Below are positions 22,370-33,639 of a stretch of DNA of 64,000 nucleotides, piece by piece. A program made the translations under genes and the position numbers. The notes beneath the pieces were generated by a model. That model was given only the letters and a program-made list of their open reading frames with translations, did no database searches and was not told the DNA's origin. This DNA comes from Selaginella moellendorffii (taxonomy: Eukaryota > Streptophyta > Lycopodiopsida > Selaginellales > Selaginellaceae). The stretch covers positions 1,544,249 to 1,608,248 of the forward strand of contig NW_003314291.1 in NCBI RefSeq assembly GCF_000143415.4. Direction: 5' to 3'. The stretch's first letter is position 1, and the number at the start of each line of letters is the position of its first letter.

Positions 22370-24330
22370 AAGAGAAGAAAAAAACTCCTAAAACAATGAG
22401 GAAAAGACCTTCCACGAGAACAAAGAAAATATAGAAAACAATCGAGTAGAATACAATGAGATCGAAATGTGGGAGCAGTGCACAAATTCTGAGGATATTC
22501 CCTGACGAACTGCACACATCACACACGAGAAAGATAATTTTGCTCGAGAGCTCCTCTGTTCCTACATACTTGAACTTTGATGGCGAGAAAACACCAATCC
22601 AATTGTTGGCTCCAGAAGACCTTTGGTGAAAGAAAACGTAGCAGCTTTACCTGCCCTAAAATATTCTTCCCGTTTATGAAAAAGGGTTCTCTGCGACCTT
22701 GCCAGTATATTTTATTATGCTACAGAGTATCTGAAGCAAGCCATACAATCGCCTTCCACTCTGCCAACAAGATGAGTCTTCAACAATGTAATCAGTTGGG
22801 CCCGAATTGGTTGACACTCATTATATTTAAAAATGCATTTAACTATTAATAGATTTTTGTAAAGGTAAGAAATAGTAAATGAATTGTTAATAAGATTTCA
22901 TAATGTGAAAATAAAAAATGTTATACTTTTGAAACATATTATTCACAATTTTAATCTAAATTATTAATTTAGATAAGACTTAACAAACTATCATTTTAAA
23001 TAAAATATGAACAAATATGCACATCATCACAAAGAAATCTAACTGATAAATAAATTTAAATTTTTCAGTGTACTAGAATGTTATCACTTTTTTTTGTGAG
23101 ACAACAAAAAAATGTTTTATAAATTGTTATTTAAGAGAGTTAAATCTTGCTTTCATTTATATCTGGACTCATTGGTTAGGGGCATGCTTGTGTTTGGATA
23201 ACCAAGACAGGGCAAGGGATTGAAGCATTCTTTTTAAGTGGTCTTCCTTAAAAAGTGATATTTTCTCCTTTTTGGTTTGCTTAAGCAAACTTGCAAGGGA
23301 TAGTGAATATACCTAAAATATGCTTGGATATTTTAGAATATTCTACCATCTAATGGTTCTTATTCATTTAGATTAATCTTGTATTTATAATTTATAAACA
23401 TGATTATAATTTATAAACTTTCTTAAACACTTTCTAGTATATTTTATTTTGTTCTATCAGGTTGATATGAAATAAGATTAATCTTGTGTTTATAAATTAC
23501 AAACATGCTTATAATTATAAACTTTTATTTGATCAATTAGATTAATAAGTAGGAATCACACTACTATTAAACAAACCAAGCATTGCTACATGCAATGCAT
23601 AGCAATTTATTTAAAAATATATCTGAAATTCTAAAGTGTAATTGGCAAAATTGATATTGAGGGGAGGATTGATCAATGAGCAAAGTGTGTTGTGTCAGGT
23701 TGGATTTAATGGAGATATTGTTAAAATGCTTCACAATACTATACTAGTTCATAGTTTAGATGTTTTTAAGCTTTCACTGGCTAATAATGTTATTAGGTGC
23801 CTAAAGGCTGTCCTGTTTTTATGAAGGGCAGCTCAAGCTGGAGGTTGTGAAAACACAAGTGCCTATAAACTTTGTAGGAAATTTTTCTATGAAGCAAAAG
23901 CCAATATCTCTCAACACTACAGCGGACATTGGCCAGCAAAAGGCAGCAACAATTCTTCAAGCTGCATACTAATCCACCCTTCTCATAGCAAACAACAACA
24001 AATTCTCCAAACTGCATACCATAATCCACTGGTCCATGTAAAAAACAGATGAATGAATGAATGTTTTCCTTTTGCGGACACTAAGCCATGCAATTTCAAT
24101 GTGTAGCGTGCACCTAACAATAGCAAGATTTTCAATTGAGTCTATTAAAATAATAATTTACTGTGTGTTGCATGAAGCAATATTTAATTTCATTAATAGT
24201 AGTATTATTTTTATTTATTGATCTAATTAATCAAATGAAAGTTTATAATTATAAAACCCACCTTCAAACCTAAAGGAGATAAGAATCAATTTGCACGGTG
24301 CCTTTTGACTAACTTTTTCCTGTCAAACTA
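22370..24330. other. No recognisable gene; mostly AT-rich
   Basis: 22370-22850 has only short frames. 22850-24330 is strongly AT-rich with scattered short frames, and 23200-23260 resembles the dispersed repeat at 6660-6720. A possible decayed protein stretch around 23640-24040 has no family I recognise. Confidence 0.45.
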
Positions 24331-24340
24331 CAAGATATGA

Positions 24341-26364
24341 TTATTTCTCTAAAACAAAATGCAGTCTTACTAGAGATTGGATCGGTTGTGATGTTCGTTG
24401 TGCTATGTATATTTCCACCAGAATTCCCTGCATTCACAACATGTGATAAATTCGTTGCCACAAGTAGAAGCTCACCTCCATGTCAGCTTCGTATTGCTGC
24501 AAAAGCTTCAAGTATGTTGTGCTCTCCATTTCCTGCTTCATTGCTTTGCCTTGCGACATAAGAACAGCAACACCTGCGGCACAGGGAACTCCCGATCCGA
24601 GAGGCGTAAATAAATTATGCCGACTCACCAGTCTCTTGTCTTAATACGCGTGCAATCTGAAGCAAAACAAAGTTTCTTCACACATCAAACAAGGAGAAAG
24701 AAAATACAAAGTAAACTACCTCCAGAGTAACTTTTGGACAACGCCAATCGCGAGCCTGTGTACTTCCTAATACAAAACACAGAATCAAACGCAGCCATGC
24801 GTGAAGTGTGAGACTTCTTACCACAGCGAACACCAAAGGGCATGTCACAGATGACCCAGTCCACACATCCGGATCGCAAAGGCATGAAAGTAGCATTCCA
24901 CTGAAGTATATCGCATGCGTCACTTCCTGTAATAAGAAGAAAAGCAACAAACCAGTTGAGCTCAAGAATACCTCGAGCATTTTCTCCAGCTGCAGCCACA
25001 GCGGACGGAGAAATATCCCCACCCAAGCACAAAACTTGTCCACGGAAGCAATCCGCCGCTTCTAGAGGTATAGTTCCACATCCACACCTAAGGAGCACAC
25101 CACCGTAGAATAGAAAACAATCACAATCTATAATTCACGTACATGGGGTCCAGAACGACGTCTCCGCATTTGATGTGTCCAAGTTGCACAAGAGCATACG
25201 CCACACTGCGTTAAAAACTGTCACAATTGCGGCTCAAGCAGTATAAATCTCGGCAAAAGCTCGCCACACACACCTAGGCCTCAAGGACGTTGGAACCAGC
25301 GCCTTTCTGTAGAGCCTTTTTGAGTAGAGCTAAACGAGATCACCAAATCAGAATTGGACACTAGATGCTAGGAAAAAACGTGATTGCTGACCTGAGAATC
25401 TGAGCGACTGGGCCTAGGAGCTTTCCTGCCATCGACAACTTGCTCGGTTGGTTTACTATAGAGCGAAAGAACCAGGTAGAATAAAACAACAAAAACGTTT
25501 ATCTCTTACCCGTAGAGAAGTCCAATCGCTACAAGAAGCTCGGAATCTCTCAGCCATGCAAACACTTCCACTGCAAACAATGTACTTGAAGACGAGGCAA
25601 AACCAGGCATCCACACAAACCGTTATAGCACCTCATGTCCGCCGGCCAGTTATGGAGATTATAAACACTTTCTCCCAGCGCAGCTGCGATTAAGTGAAAG
25701 CCGCACTGCGTTTCTTGTCATTTTGATGAAAACGAACATACCTGCAACATCCACCGACGAGAATGGGTGTTTCTTCATCTTGAGGCACTTCCGTTCACAG
25801 GTTACTCGAAACGTAAGCGGTGATTGTAGCATCCTGTCTTGCATCGCCTGCCACTTTTGAAAGAGCAGCAAAGCCGGCTCCCATGAAATCTGCAAAACGC
25901 AGTGAGCTCTGAGTGATTTGAGTTACATTACCTTGGAAGCCAAGCTTTTCAAGTAAGAAAGAGCGCCATCCTTGTGCACAGGAACATCCTTTCAAACAAG
26001 TTCATGTCAATTATACCTCTTCTTTTTCTCTATTGAAACTTACGAAATCACACACACACCTTGAAGTGTCCGAGATAAGCGTACACATTGTCTGCCGCTC
26101 TCAGCTTGAAAACATCCTACCATTCATTCAACAATGTCAGCCAATCACGAGAAAGTTCTCTTCGACCTCTGGCGACGATTCAGTTTGGAAAAGAATGCCT
26201 CCATAAAAGCTCACTGTGGCCTCTTCGATTCTCGTCCCTGGTAGCCTTTCAACCTGGAGTGGTCGCGATTTGGGATGAATGGATCGATGAAAGAGAAAAA
26301 AGATTACCTCCGAGACGAGCACTCTCTCGACCCCCGCCGCGCAGGACGCATAATAGAGCTCCAT
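24341..26364 (-). CDS. THUMP-domain tRNA guanine-N2-methyltransferase (THUMPD3-like)
   Basis: I trace 16 exons with consistent GT-AG phases: 26308-26364, exon 2 from 26253 to 26167 (or 26149), 26060-26116, 25932-25988, 25742-25889, 25621-25683, 25510-25570, 25392-25455, 25274-25329, 25143-25205, 24972-25087, 24822-24926, 24720-24766, 24629-24656, 24476-24573, 24341-24427. The product is about 397 residues (403 with the other exon 2 donor). A THUMP region (FRVTCER ... HPFSSVDVA, GLLYG) precedes a Rossmann methyltransferase with VLDPMCGCGTIPLEAA (SAM binding) and the catalytic motif CDMPFG. THUMPD3 proteins, with partner TRMT112, make m2G at tRNA position 6. No stop or frameshift is needed, so it looks intact. 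The exact exon 2 donor is uncertain. Confidence 0.88.
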
Positions 26365-26463
26365 AGCTAACTAGCTAGGGCTCTTGATAAGCTAGGAACT
26401 TCCTTTCTTTCAAACAAAAATAGAAATACATGGTCTCGCGAGAGAAAATCACAGTAAGGAGGC
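26365..26463 (-). promoter_or_regulatory. 99-bp spacer between the F-box stop and the THUMPD3-like start
   Basis: Both genes are on the minus strand and this spacer must hold the 3' UTR of one and the 5' UTR of the other, or the genes overlap in transcription. No clear TATA box or poly(A) signal is visible. Confidence 0.5.
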
Positions 26464-28892
26464 CTAGAGCACCAATGGAGCTCCCAAGTGCAACGTTGGC
26501 TCTGCCGCCACGCGCTCCAGAATGTCGGGAAAGTGGAAGACTTCCTTCCTCTCAAATCCTGGGAATGACGAGCAACTCTCCTCAGCTGGCTCGTTCAAAT
26601 CAATCCCACCACTGCCACCACCGCCGCCACTGCCACTGCTCTCCGGCATCAGCTGGAGCGGCTCCGACGAGTCTTCGTTTAGATCGATCCCGCTGGTGCT
26701 CAGATCAAGATCAATCCCACCGCTACTGCTCTCTGGCATGAGCTGAAGAGCGCCTCCTGGTTCAGCTCTTGTGAAAGGCAGCGAAGAAGCCTCGGAGAGA
26801 ATCGAGTCGAAGCGGTGGATAAACCATGGAGTGTCGTCGCGGGGCTCTGTGAGTGAATGGTATGCCAGGATCTGCCAGTGGGAGCAGCTGAGCGAGAAGC
26901 GGTGCTGGTCCTCGCAAGACTCGTCCGTGCACGAGTACCTGTGCTCCTCCAGGCACCGCCCGTCTTTACAGCCAATCACTTCCACGTAGAACCTCGAGTT
27001 TGTGTGCTTGGCCCGGTAAGCCAGGCTGCTGAGCCCATCGATCGTCACTTCACACCCTTGGACGAACAAGTGCTTGAGATGCAGCTCGCTGTTCAAAGCG
27101 ATTTCTTGCATGCCTGCGTAAGAAACCAGTGTTAGTTTCGCGTCCCCACATAGTTACCACTCACTTTCATCACCGAAACGGCACTTCCGGATTTCAAGCC
27201 TCTGTAGTTTGTTGCAGCCGCGAAGAACTGGTACCAATCCCATGTCGCTGCTGCCACAGTGGACAAGGGTCAGCACCCTGATCTTCTTTCCATATTCGCC
27301 AATTGCAGCCACGCCCGCGTCGGTGAGGAACTCAACATCCGCCTGGACGTCGAAGCAGAGCGTCAAACGGTAGAGCGATCTGCATTCCCGGACGAGTGCG
27401 GTCACCCCTTCGTCCAGGCACTCCCATGGCATCTGCGAGAAATACCAATGTAAGAGCTTCCAAACACACTAGTAACTTACGTTCTCGCCCGTGCTACTTG
27501 ACTGGATGAGACATATTCGCACGTCCATCAAGTTCGGGCAGTTGTAAGCGAGCGCATAAAACGCTTCGTTGGTGATGAAAGATGGATAGAAAATGAGCTT
27601 CTGCAGGTTTCTACAGCCTTGTGCAACCGCCATAAGGCCGGCGTGTGTCACCACCCCACCGTCAATTGCAGAAGGACTCTCAACGACAAGCCTGTGTAAG
27701 TCTTTGCAAGAGTTCCCCAGCGCTTGCAACCCGTGGTCTCCAGCCAAGTCTAACACCTGGAAACATGAAAGGAACATGGAGGTGATCAATGAGACCTGGA
27801 CCTGGAAAGTTGAAACACTTACCCGAAGATACTGCAGGTTAGGACAGGCTCGAAGCACCTCCGCTATCTCCACCTCGGTAAGGTTGGAGTAAGATAGGTC
27901 GAGCCTCGTCAAACGAGAACTGACCGACATAAAAGCGTGCATTCCATCGTCCACTAGATCGAAGATGCCGGACAGCCCCTCCAGTGCAGTACACTTTGCC
28001 AGTAACGACGTCTCGGAGTTGCTGTTGATCCGCTCGATCCCAAGGTCACTTAAGTTGGAAGAGCACTTTTGCAGCACAGGCAAAAACCGCTCGGAGTTTT
28101 GAGTCTCGGACTCCCACAGCTTTAGCAGCTTGCAACGCTCGGCCAACTTCACCAGCACCGCTTCATCCACGTCGCCCATCTCTATAAGTGACAAGTCCAG
28201 GTATTCGAGGGCGGGACACGAGTTTACCAGGTCCTTGAGCCATTTGGTATCACTAGTGTTATCAATCATCGACTGTGCAAGGCCCAAGTGGGTAAGATTC
28301 CTAGAAAAAGAAAGAAAAAAAATCAGAACTTGGAATGAGCTCTAAGAAACACAAAGGAAGAGAGGAAGAGTAGGAAACCAAAAGCGACAACTTACTTGCA
28401 AAACTTGGCGAGTGCTTGGAGACCCTTGGTGCTAAAGCCGGAGCACTTGTCAAACTGCATGATCTTGAGGTTGGGACCACAGGCAGCACAGAGCTCCTCG
28501 ATCTGAGAGTCGGTGATCGTCATCCTCTTGATCCGGAAGCGGTTAAGCTGGGGATGAGCTTTGATAGCTGCAATCCAAGGTCCTGCGTGGCCGGCCCAAT
28601 CCCTGGGGAGTATGTCGAAATCCACGAGCCGAGGATTCCCTTTGATGGTAATCGATCTCACGCTGGGAAATCGCTCGAACAGCTTCATGGGGTTGACAGC
28701 GTACATGTTGTAGACCAGGACATGATGCCTCGTGCGAGCTTCCAGCTCGTGAAACCGCTTGCACACTGCCGAGATAGCATTTCTCTCCACGGGCTTCTTG
28801 ATGTAGCCAAAGATCTTCTCCAGGACGTCGTCGATGCAGCACAGCAGGCCCCTGGAATCGTCAGGCACCCGCCTCCTGGTGGATTCAACCAT
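26464..28892 (-). CDS. TIR1/COI1-type F-box LRR protein with DLN-rich C-terminal tail
   Basis: Five exons (28396-28892, 27823-28300, 27481-27756, 27165-27432, 26464-27113) join in phase to 722 residues. An N-terminal F-box (VLEKIFGYIKKP..RNAISAVCK) is followed by the TIR1-family signature (RFPSVRSITIKG, PWIAAI, KRMTITD) and LRRs through LTDAGVAAIGEYGKKI, LEIRKCRFGDES and YVEVIG. Such proteins are SCF ubiquitin-ligase receptors for auxin or jasmonate. The inositol-phosphate-contact lysine and basic LRR residues seem kept, but the arginine that contacts auxin in TIR1 (LRELRV) is replaced by valine (LHRLVV). After the LRRs comes a tail of about 170 residues with a Cys-rich stretch and the motifs GIDLDL, GIDLNE and GIDLNEP, which resemble EAR repression motifs. 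The ligand is unknown. The gene is intact as read. Confidence 0.87.
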
Positions 28893-28935
28893 CTCTCCCC
28901 GGTCAAAAAACCCCTATGCCTCCAAATCTCGGCTT

Positions 28936-29076
28936 CCTACACCACACAACTCCTGGACATCGCGAATCGACACTCAAATCTCACCCCTGGCAGACCTACA
29001 CCACAGAACTCCTGGACACCGCGAATCAACACTCAAATCTCACCCCTGGCAGAAGAAATCTCACCCCTGGCACAGA
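28936..29076. repeat. 59-bp tandem repeat upstream of the F-box gene (2.4 copies)
   Basis: Units 28936-28994 and 28995-29053 share CTCCTGGACA-CGCGAATC and ACTCAAATCTCACCCCTGG, followed by a partial third copy. It lies about 50-180 bp upstream of the F-box ATG, in its probable 5' UTR or promoter. Confidence 0.85.
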
Positions 29077-29578
29077 ACCTCGCCTGGAACACGGCGCTAC
29101 ACACCAGATCCTTGGAGATGGCCAGCTTACTCCATAGCGCCCACGGAATCCCACCCTCTGCTAGCAATCGAGCGAATCCGCTTGAGTATCTAGAAAGCGC
29201 CACATTCCCCTCGACCCCTTCCCATCTATCTTCATCCACAGTCCCCTACCGTACTCTTCCAGCCAGTCCATGAGACGAGCGCCATATGGCCCAATATCGT
29301 ACTAGCTATGTCTTTAAAGAACTCTTTTACCAATTCATTTTTCCGGACATGCGCAAGGGACCACCACTCATATGAAAACCCGTCTTTTTTGCGGGGTGGT
29401 AAATACGTCGCGAGCTCGATTCCCTAGAACACCATATTCCCTTTGATCAGATTTTCTCGCCGAGAACAAAGCTTCGTCTACCAATTTCTCAAGGAAAAGT
29501 CCAACTACAAAGAAATAAGCGTGTGTTAAGTAGCTCGATATAAAAAAAAGAGTTCTTTTTTTTCTTTTCCTTACACCT

Positions 29579-31899
29579 TCAAACACGGGTGTCAAGGAGC
29601 TGCTTGTACTCCATCAAGAGCGGGCCAATGTCGTCAATTCTCACCTGGAAATTTATCCATTCTAAGGTGAGTTCAAGGAGTTGAATTTTGCAAAAATCAC
29701 AGGCGTCGATACCTGGTTTGATGTTTGGAGATGATAAAAGCGGTGCACCTTGATTTTTTCTACACCTCCCGATCTTTTCCCTTCCCTGTGTTTCATAAAG
29801 AAAGATAAAGTTTAAAGGCCGGACGATGGAAAAAAGCGAGAGGAGTTTTGGCGGCATACTTTTCCTCGGTGGCAATCAACCATTGGTAATCTCTCAAGAG
29901 GATATCCAGCTCTTTGAAACGAATCGAACGGGCGTCACATTTTCTCCAGTGCTCGCGCAAGGACTGAAAAATATTCGACACCGTGAGGAGCCACAAGAAG
30001 CATGTGTTTTCTTACCTCTAGCGTGCTTCGGCCATGAGGATCTATGGCTTGGGCCAAGTCATTCAAAGCACCTTCAGTCTTGATGGATTCATGCACGGCT
30101 GGTTTTGCAGGAGGAAGGCCTATGCGACTTCTCAGTATGTTGAATGGCGATACCAGTTGTTCCTCGTCTCTAGCCTGCAAAAACAAGTTGAAGATAATCA
30201 ACCGACTACATGGTTGCCAACACATACGTTATTGTCGCTGCCTACATCTGGCAAAGTAGCAACCAAGGGCGACGAGACACGGCTGGAAATGGGATCATCT
30301 GCAAGATCACTGTGTCACGAGGCGTCCACACATAATCGACAGTGACAACTGACCTTCAAGCACAAGCCACCAAGTATCTCCAAACGTCGATTTCCCGTCA
30401 AAGCCACCGAAGAGGAGGAAGCGGGAGCCGATCTGCGTTAACGAGTGGTATGCCCGAGCCGGAGGCGGTTCATTGGTCACGGAGAGACGCTTCCATTGAA
30501 CAGAGGCTACACACACAATGACATCAAGGCACGGAAGACTTGTGCACAAGAAAACAAGCTACCTCGGTCAAGAACGATACAATCGTTATGGTAGATATCA
30601 TAACGGGTTAGCCACCCAGCTGTCCCATGACCTCCAAAAACCAATAACTACAACAAAGACAAGCAACTTATAGAATGCTTAGAAAAAGAAAACAAAATGG
30701 ACAATAGTGTCACTCACCTGCGGCCCTCCACTTGTCGTCGTGTGTCCACAGCGAGGAGCTGGAGCCGAGCCCGGAAGCTTGAGAAGAGTCCACGCCGCGG
30801 GCTCTCTCTCTTCCCTAGTCCCATTAGTAATCAGGATACAAGTCATCAAACGCAAAACTAGCTCTAGTCACCTTCGTCAAACAGCCCTTTCAGGGCCCAG
30901 AGGTCACCAAGAACAGGGCCTCCACCACCTGCAGGAAACATGGTAAGCATGTCTGGTCCTCGAATCGCACCTCCTGTGCGTCGTACGTACCTCTTCCACC
31001 GAAAACGAGCAGCCGTTTCTCGACCATCGTAGCCGTGTGACCACATCTAGGAGGAGGTGAAGGACCGACTACTGGTAGCTGCCTCCATTCCAGAGACACT
31101 GAAATGAGAATGATGATCAGTCTAGATGTTTGTGAAGTTGGAACTTACTGGTGTCGAGCACAAAAACATCTGAGAGCCATTTCGAGCCATCCCATCCGCC
31201 ATATCTGCTCAAGAAGATGAGTGGTAAACGTAGCAAAAGAGATTCCCGTGAACACACTCACATGACAATCTTTCCATTCCCCACAGACGCCCCGGCGGCA
31301 AAGTCCCGAGCGCAGGGAAGTTCGCCAAAACCAGTGAGCTCGGACCACTGCCATGTATCTGCGACAAGCTTTTACAATCGGCATCCGAATTAGACAGACT
31401 CACCAGTGTCTAGAACCCAAAAATCTCCAAGTCTACAAACAAAATCACGAGCTTAAACCACGAAGAAGAAAAGATCAGTATGTACCTCTTGCGACCACAT
31501 CGACCTCCAAAGACAAACAAGTTACAGTCCATGGCAATGGCAACGTGAAAGGCTCGAGGGCAAGGCCCCGCCACTCCATCGCTGCCACTTCCAGAGCACT
31601 CGGGCTGAAACCACACATTGTTCTCTACATGCAAGTAAAAATCATCGAGCCCAGAAGTGGAAAGAATTCACAGAAAATGCGGCTATACCAGTGTCTAGAA
31701 CAGTCAAATCCTGCAAAAACTTCTTGTCCACGAGCCCTCCAAAGACGACGACGTGAGTCTTGCGGATGCGAGTCGCGGTGTGACCGCTGTAGGCGATTGA
31801 TTCACTTGCATCGTCTAAGAAAACGCAGCAATTCAAGTACCTGCGAGGCGATGGCGCCGCGCCCTTGAAGTCGCCCTCGGCCGATCGCACCCACTTCAT
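29579..31899 (-). CDS. Kelch-repeat protein with helical C-terminus
   Basis: The start ATG at 31899 ([10 protein letters not shown]) leads through many short exons. The first intron lies between PSPR and SGHTATR, which restores a kelch blade. Successive blades include [57 protein letters not shown] with [38 protein letters not shown] with LGDLWAL, RCGHTTT with LLVFGGHG, and [24 protein letters not shown]-terminal region follows ([16 protein letters not shown], then [21 protein letters not shown] and [19 protein letters not shown]), probably helical. Kelch proteins form beta-propellers for protein binding; the partner is unknown. Exon borders were followed by eye and some may shift. No disabling change seen. 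Confidence 0.82.
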
Positions 31900-31945
31900 A
31901 GATCCAAGCCCTAAAATATATTTACCATATGCTATTGTTCTTTGT

Positions 31946-32380
31946 GCGAACCCTTCTTTTTCGTCAGAATTCGAATCGAAAGAAGTGAAGAAGCTACATG
32001 GGATTGCAACATTCTACCACACTTAAGTTCTTCCTTTTGCTCAGACTCTTTTCTAGAATCCTCGGTCTTCGAATCGCTGGACGTGGCGCTGCCGGGCGAT
32101 GATCCACAGCGCATCACCGCCGTCGGCAGAGAGATCACCAAGAGCCTGGTGGAGGGAACGAATTGCGAGTGCCCGGAGAAGCAGCGCGAGTGGCAGCGAT
32201 GCATCGATGGCGCGGGGCTGTGGAGCGGCGCTGAGCCACTACACGGTGAGCCAGGCGCGATTGCTCCTCTGGCTCTACAACAAGAGTGAGAATTTCACGC
32301 TGCTTCAAGGGCCTGGGAGCTTGTCTCTCGGCTGGCTTGGCACCTCCATCGTCACCGTCTCGGCATGGTACTGCTAGCTA
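31946..32380 (+). other. Unrecognised coding-like fragment divergent from the kelch gene
   Basis: GC-rich, codon-like sequence reads DVALPGDDPQRITAVGREI, SLVEGTNCECPEKQREWQRC and, after a frame change near 32200, SHYTVSQARLLLWLYNKSEN and TSIVTVSAWYC. The frame change may be an unseen intron or a frameshift. An acceptor-like TTTTGCTCAG precedes it at about 32042. I do not know the family. It may be an exon of a truncated gene. Confidence 0.4.
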
Positions 32381-32416
32381 GGCAATTCTTCCTTCTTCTT
32401 CCATCTCCTTCCATCT

Positions 32417-32568
32417 TGCCCTCCACTTGTCGTCGTGTGCCCACAGCGTGGAGCTGGAGCCGAGCCCGGGAGCTTGAGAAGAGTCCACGCCGCGGGCTCT
32501 CTCTCTTCCCTAGTCCCATTAGTAATCAGGATACAAGTCATCAAATGCAAAACTACCTTCGTCAAAAT
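32417..32568 (-). pseudogene. Duplicated kelch-gene exon fragment
   Basis: About 150 bp closely match 30724-30860 of the kelch gene, including [25 protein letters not shown]-type coding sequence and the adjoining intron. It lies upstream of the parent gene in the same orientation and has no other exons. Confidence 0.85.
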
Positions 32569-32589
32569 GAATAAAGTGAAATTTCTTCT

Positions 32590-33130
32590 TTTGAAAAATA
32601 ATAATTACTCTTCAAAATGATGCATAATTAGTATTACAAAATTGTAAAACCTAAACTGAATTTGCCTCATGTAGTTTTCTCACCTTGGAAGTCTAGTTAA
32701 ATTTGAAAACTACATTAGTGGGCTTAATATGAACTGAAAGCAGACCACAGAATGCTAGACTGAAAATATTGCAAAGCCAGAATCCACTAAGACCATGTGG
32801 TGAATGGAGAAGACCAACATAAATTGTTCATCCTCCATCAATTCTATACCACAAGCTGTGGAAGAAAGTAGATGAAGAAATAATAGGACAACACTTTTTA
32901 TCCAATAGTCAAGACATAATGAGATATATCTTATTATCTGTGTATGTTAGAGGAGATAACCCTTTGAAACTTTAAACACATCCATTAGTTTTCTCAATGA
33001 TTGATATAAAACATTTCAACATCATTATCGTTATCTTTAGATACAATTACCTGACAATAATTCTTACTTTCTGCTGCAATATATCCTCAACCCTAACAGG
33101 CATATGTTGACATGAAACCACAGAAATATT
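32590..33130. other. AT-rich, no gene seen
   Basis: Only short AT-rich frames between the kelch fragment and the first Gypsy-B relic. Confidence 0.5.
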
Positions 33131-33430
33131 TCCCATGGTATGTGGGATTTAAGGCCGTAATGATTTAAGCGTCAAGAGGTTAGCCTAGCTTGTTTGTTTC
33201 ATTGGTATCGGAGCGTCATGTTGGCAGGTGAGCAAGATATTGATCCTGATAAGGAGTATGGCATTAGTGATGATAGCCATGACGATAAGGAAGAGGCTTT
33301 TGATGATGTTATTATGTGGCAAAGACATCAAATTTCTAAGGTTCAGAGCAATATAAAGGAGGTTAAAGATTCTGTCAATTTCATTAAGGATTTTTTGCTT
33401 CATATGGACCCTTAAGGGTTGAATCAATCT
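33131..33430 (+). pseudogene. Gypsy-B relic 1: partial LTR, primer site and gag N-terminus
   Basis: 33131-33201 matches the end of the Gypsy-B LTR, 33202-33214 is TTGGTATCGGAGC, and from 33218 the frame reads LAGEQDIDPDKEYGI, matching the intact gag start, up to LLHMDP then a stop and GLNQS. It then breaks at the telomere-like block and Gypsy-C. Gag resumes at 37361 ([11 protein letters not shown]). Confidence 0.88.
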
Positions 33431-33450
33431 AAACCCTAAACCCTAAACTA
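33429..33450. repeat. Interstitial telomere-type repeat (about three CCCTAAA units)
   Basis: Three consecutive CCCTAAA-type units sit exactly at the junction between Gypsy-B gag and the truncated Gypsy-C 5' LTR. Confidence 0.85.
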
Positions 33451-33627
33451 GTCAACATCAGTCAAAAGGAAGCTTAAGGGTATATTAAGACATATTAGGG
33501 TAAGGGACTTTGGAGCGGGGAGCTTTTGAGGTAGCTCGGGGGTGGTTGGGTGGTGAGGAACCTCAAGAGGTGGCATAACATAGTCTAGGGCGACTAAATC
33601 TCTGTCTTTTTGCACCGGATTATAACA
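33451..33627 (+). repeat. Gypsy-C 5' LTR, 5'-truncated
   Basis: It aligns with the last three quarters of 37133-37356. Its missing start is replaced by the telomere-like repeat. Confidence 0.8.
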
Positions 33628-33639
33628 TTCATATTAGAA

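Noticed and set aside
22577-22849. 90-codon plus-strand frame
   Set aside because: No recognisable domain or neighbouring exon; likely chance.
28416-29273. 285-codon plus-strand frame
   Set aside because: Antisense to exon 1 of the F-box gene and its upstream tandem repeat; no recognisable domain.
30034-30345. Plus-strand frames of about 100 codons
   Set aside because: Antisense shadows of kelch-gene exons.
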